From the NCBI GenBank assembly GCA_021527695.1, contig JAKFAO010000006.1, positions 558,001-622,000 on the forward strand: 64,000 bases of DNA. Reading direction: 5' to 3'. Positions 55,815 through 64,000 of this stretch are shown here, one piece after another. The notes below the pieces were generated by a model. The model was not told the DNA's origin. It worked only from the letters and a program-made list of their open reading frames with translations, and did no database searches. The DNA is from Naematelia aurantialba. Taxonomy: Eukaryota; Basidiomycota; Tremellomycetes; Tremellales; Naemateliaceae. A program made the position numbers and the translations under genes. Numbering within the stretch: position 1 is the first letter of the stretch; each line of letters starts with the position of its first letter.

Positions 55815-58800
55815 CTAAGCTAAAGAAGCCGACCTCGGCCGCAAGACCTCTTTCTCTTCTTCCTTCGCGCCGTGCTCCTCCGCCTCGAGCATGAAGCTCG
55901 CCTGCCACGCCTCGACGTGGTCCCGCTCGTAGGTCAATGCATAAGCATGCCGGGCCACAACTTGCATGGCCGTCAGGTGAGTGGTGAATGACACGTTGGC
56001 GATGGCGTCTCTCGCCGCGTGCCGCACCACTTCAACATGCGCGTTATACGCATCACGGAGGGGTTCCTACAGCGGTCAAGAGCTGAACAGTGTGGACCAC
56101 TTGGACACTCACGTTCAGATTCTGGTCTTTGATACGCTTGCGTTTCATATTCCGCACAGCCATGCCAGACGGGATCTCAGGCTCACAGACGCGATACCTG
56201 GAACGTGGTTAGTCACTTGATCACACAAGTCTCGGACCTACCGTCGCATGTCGTACAAGATGGCAGCTTCGTATCGATCCTTGATCGGTCGAAGCTTGGC
56301 AAGCAGACTGCTGTACAGTGGAAGATGCGAGAACCGGACGTCGACAGGATAGTCGAGGTCCTTGATGTCGCATGGCCTGAAGTAAGGCTCGGGGTTCACC
56401 TGGCGGCATAAGCCCCAGTCTGCGACCCACGTGGATCACGCACAAGCCTGAACAACTTGCCGAGAATCTTCTCGCTGTTATAGGTTCTCTTCGTCCCGTC
56501 CTGAGACGTCAGCTTGTGTATTGAGTCACGCGGACACCTAGCTACCTTGTCCATGAAGTCTGGCCATACTTTCGGTCGCAGATTAGGGTCCAGCTCAGCT
56601 GCGTGCCCAGCTAACAATCGTCAGCTTACTTACGAGCGACCACCTGAAAAGCAGACTTTTTGGGAAGTCAACGCTTGTCACCCGGTCAGCTTTGCTGCCT
56701 CACGCTTTCAGCAACCTACGCGATCTAAGGCAATATCAGCACCCCGGCGTAAATGACAGCCAAGACGTACACTGTGAACCTCAGATAGCCTGATGCAGTC
56801 ACGGTGGAAGGGTGTATCCATATCACACCGCGCCAAATGGCAATTATCGACTTGCCCGAGAACGTCGTTCTAAGCAGCGAGGTGAGCTCGGCATTCGCAG
56901 CAGCTTCGCCATGCTCACCAGCATGTACTGGACAAAATTCTAGAACCAAATCAGCTCGAGTTCTTGGTTGAAGGAGAGCTCTCACCTCATTCAGATCCGC
57001 TTGAGTGACCCTCTTGACTCGCTTGGGCTCGGGAGCCGTGTAGTCCATGGCGTCGTACACCTGGAGGGGACGCACAAACCGTTGGTCCCATATTAGGGTG
57101 TAATCTGATCTAGATGTGAGCTGGACCATCCCGCCCGTATCGACGAGCTCACCGTCACCATCGAGGTCGCCACCGCCAAGCCTGGTTTGAGAATCAGCTC
57201 GGTCACCTCCCAAAGAGCAACGAGCAACCGACATATTTGGCAAGGGGCGTGCCCCTTTAACACTAAAGACAATCACGTTCTTTAGATGTCTCAACTGTGG
57301 TCTATCGACGGCAAACGCTCGCCGAACGTCTCCTGGATGTACTGCACGAGTCAGCTGGCAACAGGGCGTCTGTTTACTCAGCTTACATGCCGGCGCTCGA
57401 CATATCAAGACCTCGCTTTGCACAATTGTAGGCTCCACCTCGTCACTCTCTTGGTACTGGCAGAATACCTCGCCCTCTTGTAATGTCCCGGACTCGTCCG
57501 CGATACCTTTTGCCATCAGCCCGATCGACAACGCTCTTTGACAGCTCACCAATGAGGAAGACTCCACCGGTTATCTTCACCCTAGCTCGCCATTTGAGGT
57601 CCTGCAGGAGTCGACATTCGATGATACCAACGATATCCATCACTAGCGGATCCGCGTGGAACCCAGCACGGATGACTTGATTGAGAGGGAACTACGAAGA
57701 GGCACGTCAGTCAAGGATGGGTGATTGGGAAGGGACCGCACCTCGGAACACACAGACATGAGTTTGAAGTCTTCCCTGCTGATATGGCCGCTTCGGACCC
57801 GCTCCTTCAAGCCGCGAATAGTGATGAGATTGTCCTCAAAAATTTGGATGATGAGCTCCTGGGGAACCCCATTTGCACACATCATCATGATGAATTGTCG
57901 GTTCAAGAAGGCCGTCTGATACTTGGCAAGCTAGCGGGGTGCCAGTCAGCTCTCGGGTGACAGAGAGCTTGCAGGCAGGCTCACTCGAACTACATTTAGA
58001 TCACATAACGCTGATTTGAACTTCACGAGGGAAGGGCGTAGTCGAACTTCGTGCTCGTCCGCCAGCGGTGGCCACCACGTCAACACGCCCTTAGCACCAC
58101 TACCGTCGTCAGCTGACTGGTCCTTTTCTTTCACGCAACACTGACCCGAGTCGGAATTGGATTGCTGAGGGTGTCGCATTGAGGCCAGTGGTTGCGCCGA
58201 GGGCTCTTGCTGCCTCCTTCATGACTTCTGTCCCAGCAATAGCAACGCCATCGGTGAAGCAGAAACCGTTCCGGTCGACATCCGCGATCTCGGCACCAAG
58301 CTTGATATTGAGCTCGACGATTCTGCTCGAGCTGAAGGGCTGTAGCAGGGCCAATCAGCGTATTGATGACCTGTGCTAGGTACAACCCACCAGGCCCATT
58401 CTGGCCGCGTGCTTGGCCACGATTGTCTCGTCGACACTGCCCATCCAGGATCGCAACGCGAGAGCATCGATCTTCTTGGTGTCGATGAACCATAAGGCGT
58501 GATCCCTGGCGTCAGCCTCCATATTCAATGCCAGACTACTTTTGCTGGGACGAGGAAGACGCGACGGGCATATATATGCGGCCACCGATCTTGACGCCAT
58601 GCCAAAGGGCACGTCGCACTCGCGCCATGATGCCTACATCCTTCTGCAGCTCATCTGCCTGTTTAGTGTACTCGGCAACCTGCTCTCGTCAGGTTTTACG
58701 ATATTCAGAGACGTACGTGTAAACGATCTTCTTCATCAGTGAATTGCACGCGCAAGATACCATCCAGAGAGTCAGCATATCGCCGCGTCACGCTGTTGGA

Positions 58801-60222
58801 GGGCTCGGGCTGCAGGGGACCGATTAGCAGCCGGGTGGGCGTCACCAGCACGCTTCGGATCATGACCAAGTGTGATGGTGGGGGAGGTGGTGCTCTGCTC
58901 AGATATCTTGATTTGGCTTGAAGGGCTCAGTATTCGACCGTCGAGACAGAGGAAACACTCACCTCGGATCACCTTTTCAACCTCACGCACGCGCTCCTCG
59001 TTGAAGAGACTCGCCAGGACCCGATCAGCAAAAGCCGTCTGGGTTGGTAACGTGGCGAGCAGCTTTGGCACGTCGCCCGGCTTGATAATACCGTGCCCAA
59101 TCAACCCCTCGATGAGTGTTCGTGAGGAGAACGCGACGTGGGTCAGGTCGGGCGTGCCATACATGGTCGCATATTCCAGGGGAGTCAATTTTCGGACGTT
59201 CCACTGGCGTTTGCGGTGTGATAGCAGGTCCATTTCAGGATCATCATTGGCGAGGTCCTTGAATCGAGCCGAACAGCGCATCAGAAGTGCAAATTCGGGT
59301 TTAGTGAGATCAAAAGTCCAACGAAAGGTATTCCAGAAAGTCGGCTGCTGGCATCAGCTTCTCTCATATTCTGACGTCAAGGAGCTCACATAGGCGCACG
59401 GGCCCTCGGGGATGGCCTGGATCGGACCGGCATTCCATTCGGTCTAGATGTCAGAAGCCATTCTCCAGCATGAAACGTACCACTATGCTCGCTGCAAAGT
59501 CCATGGCAGTCGCTCTGCGCCGTACAGGGGCCGGTCTCCGCCTGTCCAAGCCAAACAGCATCTCAGGCAGGTCGTCACTTCGTTCAAATTCCGTGAAGAA
59601 TCTAGGCGGGCGGCGCGTCGTGACGGTGACAGTCACTTGTTGGCGCGGGGCACCATCGAATGACGTGAAGACCCGATTGCCATTCGCTTCGATGACGACA
59701 CCCTGTGAAGCGATATCGTCAAACGACAGCTCGGCTTGCATTGGGCGGAGCGCTGGCGGGATGCCTTTTGGGTCAATGTCGAGCGTTGCCTTGATGTGCA
59801 GCAGTTCTCGGTGAAAGTCAAAGGCGAGGTATGATCTGCCCATGCCCTCTCGTCCTCGCTCGCGGCCCGCGTTAGACTCGTCGCGCCCACTTCGGCACTT
59901 GGCCCCAAGCATCTACAACAGAAGCATTATCAGTCACAGTCACCTCGTTCCTCTGGAAGACACGACTGACCTGTAAGAATTGGCGTCCTATCAGGCTGCC
60001 CATGCCGATAGCCGTGGGTCGGAACTCGTACTTTGCCAGGTCATGCTGCCTGCCGTTTCCCTGCGATTCACCACGGCCCAGTCCAAAGCTTTGCGAGCGC
60101 GATTCCTGCTGGTACATCATAAAGTTGTTGTAGTTGAGAGTGTTGGCGAGGTCGTCAAGGCTTTGTGGGAAGTCTGTGTTTCCTATGCCGACGCGGGAAC
60201 GCCCATGATTGGCTGACACCAT
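55815..60222 (-). CDS. RNA-dependent RNA polymerase of the RNAi pathway
   Basis: Eukaryotic RdRP (Rdp1/QDE-1 family) that makes double-stranded RNA for siRNA production. I model 23 exons, about 1126 aa: 60222-59971, 59912-59481, 59443-59390, 59347-58963, 58925-58717, 58679-58540, 58505-58391, 58339-58146, 58099-57985, 57930-57742, 57691-57550, 57506-57387, 57341-57233, 57181-57153, 57104-56986, 56939-56919, 56869-56773, 56698-56657, 56610-56546, 56500-56444, 56399-56242, 56197-56113 and 56066-55815. Family motifs: VLVTPTRLLIGP, RIYMPVASSSSQQ then DHALWFI, DRNGFCFTDGVA, GVLTWWPPL, GIADESGTLQEGEVF, CRAPALHPGDVR and the catalytic GGGDLDGDDYTLIWD. C-terminal motifs are SVDFPKTG, LRPKVWPDFM and KILGKLF. 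Every junction keeps phase. The splice between HS and VDFPKTG (56699-56772) is the least certain. No frameshift or stop is needed, so the gene appears intact. Confidence 0.9.
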
Positions 60223-61321
60223 GGCCGTTGATGGGATCAGGGATCAGGCAGTGAAGGCCGAGGGGAACGAGCAGAGGTAGCGGGTAGAGCGGAGAGAGAG
60301 AGAGAGAGAGCGGAAGAGAATGTTTCAGGATAAGCTACCTTGCAAAGTAAGTATCACTGGAAGGTTTGATGGCCCAGGGAATGAAGGACGCTCACTGCTG
60401 CCAATGTAGAGGAACACTCTGAATGCCGACAAGAAACCAGTGCTCGTGGTCACTCCAAGAGGCGTGGTGAGTACACAGGCTCGGATCACAAGATACAAGA
60501 CTCTCGCGCTGGGTATACAGCCGGTATGCTGCCTGCTCCCCTACAGCTGGGTCACAATACAAGGAGAATGGTGGTGGTGGAAACATGGGACAAAGAGGTC
60601 AAGTCAGTCTGAATATCAGCGCCGAAACACGCTTGGACCTCTTGCAAGTCAGGCACGACACGTGGTTTGGCGGCCGACGCCTATTGATCTTTGAGGGGTG
60701 GTCAACTCCAGTGACGGTTCGCCATGAATGATGGCTTGCTGCGCGTCAGACATCGGGAATATGCAGCATCCCGAGTAAGGGTACATTGACCAAGTGATTC
60801 ATGCCTGGTGCGCAGTATCTCCTGTACAGTCGGCGAGAGGTCCCCCTTTGCCATCATTCATCAGTCATAGCTCGGAGCACATGGTTTGCAGGATTTACAT
60901 ATCTTCTGAGCCCTGGTGAACTTCTGCTCCTGTAACCTCTCACAGCCACCTCATCCCGGCCTATGCCCTGGCCCAACGTCGCGGCCACACCCACCGCCAG
61001 ACCGTCCATCAGGGCCGCCCAGCTTTCGCCACCACCACCGCCGGAGCGCCCTTGCAGCGAGTGGATGCTACCCCACGGCCAGAGAAAATGCGTCGCACCC
61101 GATACATGCACCGGAAATGAGAGGGCTCGCCAGCGTGCAGCAATGCTCATCAGGAGGAGTTAGTAGGCGGACAAATGTGGTGAAGAAGAGAGGACGTGCC
61201 TGGCACAATAGCCACGCGGAAAACACGCGGTGTGGAGAAACGTTGGATCTCCGATGAAATGTTGCGACCGCTTGTCCGTACCGTTTGAGCGACTCTTAAC
61301 ACCCTCGACATCTCATCGAGT
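60223..61321. other. Divergent intergenic region
   Basis: About 1.1 kb between the RdRP and Rrp7 starts. A short (GA)n run lies at about 60291-60312. No additional gene is seen. Confidence 0.5.
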
Positions 61322-62707
61322 ATGCCGAAATCCACACCGGGGCAGGCCAACAAGGCCAAAGCGAGCTCGAACGCCACTTCAAAGCCAACCCAGCGACCTG
61401 GGAGCACCCCACGGCAGTCCTCATCCGCGAAACTATACTCATCCTTCCTCCCCATCCCCCTTTTGCTACCGTCTTCCTCTTCAGCATCACTCACGGCCCA
61501 CTACATATACGCACGTCCACACACGTCCAAGCGTCCAGCTGCTGAGGATGACCGAACGGTGTTTGTGGCCAACCTGCCCGTCGATATGGCGGAACGGGAC
61601 CTACGCTTGGTGTTTCGCCGATGGGGCGTCATTGATGCTGTGGCGTTTGGTGCTGAGGCAGGTGGAGATATCCTGGAGGACGCAGTGAGGGGTCTCCCGG
61701 TGGACGAAGATGAGGATGAAGATGAGGATGAGAGTAACGAGCAGGAAATGGGGCATGGTGGAGACGCAAGGGATGGGGAAGGAGAGGAACGGCCTGAACC
61801 CCAATTCGTGGCTAATGGGAAACCGCTTTCTCGCCGCCAGAGACCTCGACGTAAAACTGGGCTGCCCACCTCTGTGCCCGATATCACCCCGCTACCCGCC
61901 ATCAACCCTCGCGAACGGCCATACGGCATCAGCGGCCTCGGGACCGCTCGCGTGACGTACCTCGACGCGGTCTCTATCTCCCGTCTCTTCTCCACGCCAC
62001 CGTCTTCAATCCCTCTTCCGCAGTACCTCTCCTCCTCCTCTACCTCCTCTGCTTCTATCTCCAACCCTTCCAACCCCACAGGACTAGAATACTATATCGC
62101 GCGGCACGCTGCGGTCCGGCCTTCACTGGCAGCTGTCAAAGCATTTTCCGACACAGCCATGGCGCGATACGATCACCTGCATTCCCTGCTGCTTTCGTCC
62201 CGCGCCAAAGCCCAAGGCGCAGGGGCATTGGTCGACGAAGATGGATTTACGGTTGTAGTCCGTGGAGGGCGCTACGGTCGGACCGGCGGCAGAGGGGACG
62301 GTATCGGCTCGGCAGGGGTCGGAGTCGCGGCGAAAGGGTTCGTCAAGGATGTCGCCCAGGGCAAGCAGGGGAAGAAGCTGGAGCTGGAGGGATTGTACAA
62401 GTTCCAGCGGGTGGATCATAAACGGAAAGGTGAGCGTCTCCACCATACAATCGTGAAGCAAGCCTGTCTCTGTTGCTTTCTTTCCTCTTCTATCTTCTCT
62501 TAGTCTCTTTCTTTCCTTCGTTTCTCCTCGTTCTGTTCGCTTCTCTCCTTCTCCCTCTCTCTCTTTGGCTCTGCCCTCACACCGAGGCGGAGGATGCGGC
62601 TTGGCACTGACAAGCGTACAGAACTCGCCGACTTGCGCGCCAAATTCCAAGAGGACAGGCAAAAGGTGGAGGAGATGAAGAAGAACAAGCGCTTCAAGCC
62701 GTACTAG
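61322..62707 (+). CDS. RRP7: Ribosomal RNA-processing protein 7 (Rrp7)
   Basis: Rrp7 works with the UTP-C complex in the nucleolus during early 40S ribosome assembly. Exons 61322-62429 and 62622-62707 give 397 aa. The N-terminal region has an RRM-like fold (DRTVFVANLPVDMAERDLR, then FRRWGVIDAVAFG), with an acidic insert (runs of Glu/Asp) inside it. The C-terminal Rrp7 signature is DEDGFTVVVRGGRYGRTGGRG, then LEGLYKFQRVDHKRK spliced to ELADLRAKFQEDRQKVEEMK, ending in the basic NKRFKPY. The 192-nt intron is CT-rich and splits the signature in phase 1. The length is greater than in yeast because of Ser-rich and acidic inserts. Confidence 0.9.
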
Positions 62708-62896
62708 CCAGCTCGGGTAGCTCGAGTCGCTTTGCATGTCATGTATCCCCTATTGCCTGATCATTCGAGCTGGGTTAGAGTCGATGTACAGTAGCCACGG
62801 TCATAATGCATGTCTTTGTCCGCCTGGCCGATGATGTCTCTTGCTACTACTCTACATCCCATTTCATGTCGTTTTATTGGCGAAGTGGGTGGTGTT

Positions 62897-64000
62897 CTAC
62901 CGATGCAAGTTCCCTCTCCACTGCGTTCCTGTTGCCTGTGCGGCCCCAGCTCCAGGTCCGCCCTTGTCGTTCCCTCCCTTGCCCGCGTCCTTGCTGGCCG
63001 CCGCCGCCTCGTCGGCCTTGCGGGCGCGCAGATCCGCCTGCTCGACAGCACGATTCACGTCGTTGAGCTCGCTCGCGCGCAGCGCAAACGCCCGTGCGAG
63101 GATGGCGACCTGGTTTGGCCGAAGAAGGAGGCTCGGATGTCGCGGCCGTGGAGCGGTCGTCGAGCCCGTGATCGGAATCGCCGTCGACGCCGACGCCGAC
63201 GCCCTTGACTTCTCTGCGTCTGCTTTAGACTGCTCTTCTGCCGCCTTCAGAGCGGCTTTAGGCGTCGAGGTCAGGCCGGATGAAGAGGCGGCGTCGGGGG
63301 TCGGAGGGCTGTACAGCATCTCCTTGGGCGTCGTTGTCCCGTCGGCTGCGCCCTCGCTCTCTCCTTTCGCTTGGCCAGGCAACCCGCGCTTCTCGCCCTC
63401 TTTGCCCGCCACTTCCGCGCCGGCCCGGGCAACGCCACTGTTGCTCAACCGGAATCTCGCCGTCTCCCTGGAGAAGGAGCCGTCCCTGCCCCCGCCACTG
63501 ACGATGGTGACGAGAGCGCGGCTGGGTCGCTGCTGGTCGAATCTGGAGCGGCATTCTCAGCGCCTAAAGGCGGCACGACGACCCCTTGCGAGTGGTACAC
63601 TGCGGTGAGTTCCGGGCTGGACTTTTCGACAATCAAGCCCGCTTTCAAGAGTTGTTCGAGGTAGGTGGCGCCGCGGTATGCCTTCCAGTGCGACCATGCG
63701 CGCCACAGCACGTAGAAGAGGGGGAAGTTGGGGATGATCGGGATGAGCGCGAACGGCCATGTAACAGGAGAGCTAGACTTGTCAGCCGTGTTCACCCTCG
63801 TGAATCGAGCATAAGAAAGAGGCGGCGCTCAAGGTCCCGCGCATCTCGGGTGGTAAGATCTAGCCATTGGGGTGCCGAAAGACAGAAAAATGCAGGACGA
63901 GGGATGAATGAGAGGGGAACTGAAGAAGGGTGCAGCCTGCACGACACGAACGAGTGCGAATCTGGCCGACTCACAATACCAGGGCCCGCCACATCATCTT
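62897..64000 (-). CDS. Mitochondrial K+/H+ exchange-related protein (5' end outside window)
   Basis: The gene enters from the right edge and ends at a stop at 62897-62899. Exons in the window: beyond 64000 to 63975, 63772-63512 and 63467-62897. The central hydrophobic segment SPVTWPFALIPIIPNFPLFYVLWRAWSH followed by KAYRGATYLEQLL fits fungal proteins linked to mitochondrial potassium/proton exchange (Mit_KHE1 family, by recalled pattern), which keep matrix volume and cation balance. A Ser/Ala/Pro-rich linker follows. The C-terminal RASELNDVNRAVEQADLRAR helix also fits the family. The splice at 63511/63468 was chosen because it joins the two open frames in phase 2. The N-terminus, and so any presequence, lies outside the window. 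Confidence 0.72.

Noticed and set aside
56611..56690. Frameshift in the A5 run next to VDFPK of the RdRP
   Set aside because: Splicing from 56657 to 56610 gives VDFPKTG followed by the correct frame into LRPKVWPDFM, so no indel is required.
58540..58550. Frameshift or stop in the RdRP (CAGCAAAAGTAG)
   Set aside because: A 34-nt intron, 58539-58506, removes the stop and joins SSSSQQ to DHALWFI, as expected for the family.

Overview
This window is nuclear DNA of a basidiomycete fungus, most likely a yeast-like member of Agaricomycotina close to Tremellomycetes. The placement is inferred. Genes are dense, GC-rich and intron-rich. Most introns are 35-60 nt with GTNNGT donors and CTNAC-type branch sites. 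The gene set includes a White Collar 2-type GATA/PAS protein, an RNAi-type RNA-dependent RNA polymerase, Mub1/SamB, Fic1/Inn1 and fungal-type Hsp78. I saw no rRNA, tRNA, CRISPR array, transposon or virus-derived gene. Exon models were built by hand from splice consensus, reading-frame phase and recalled protein-family patterns; no search was run.

Layout, left half (1-32 kb): the 5' part of a Ser/Pro-rich gene running off the left edge (-); a small secreted protein (+); AP-2 alpha adaptin (+), with a 51-copy 8-bp satellite in its last intron; a C2/proline-rich Fic1/Inn1-like cytokinesis protein (-); a MYND-finger Mub1/SamB protein (+); the mitochondrial disaggregase Hsp78 (+); an F-box protein (-); a vacuolar M20 carboxypeptidase S (+); Ctf8 (-); and a HAD phosphatase of the yeast YNL010W type (+).

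Layout, right half (30-64 kb): the ribosome-collision E3 ligase Hel2/ZNF598 (-); an NADPH-dependent FMN reductase (-); a single-pass Ser/Thr-rich surface protein (+); Rfc4 (+); phosphatidylserine decarboxylase (-); an ING-family PHD protein (+); a small unassigned protein (-); a disordered Ser-rich protein (-); White Collar 2-like (-); an RNA-dependent RNA polymerase with 23 modelled exons (-); Rrp7 (+); and a mitochondrial K+/H+ exchange-related protein cut by the right edge (-).

The genes are ordinary eukaryotic housekeeping and regulatory genes, arranged convergently and divergently, not as an operon or obvious cluster. Functional links are loose. Ctf8 and Rfc4 belong to the same Ctf18-RFC clamp loader. 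Hel2, Rrp7 and the RdRP all act on RNA or ribosomes. Hsp78, Psd1 and the K+/H+ protein are mitochondrial. The most distinctive features are the many different simple tandem repeats inside introns and intergenic gaps, and catalytic or zinc-binding motifs carried on very small exons. I did not find a convincing new multi-gene system.
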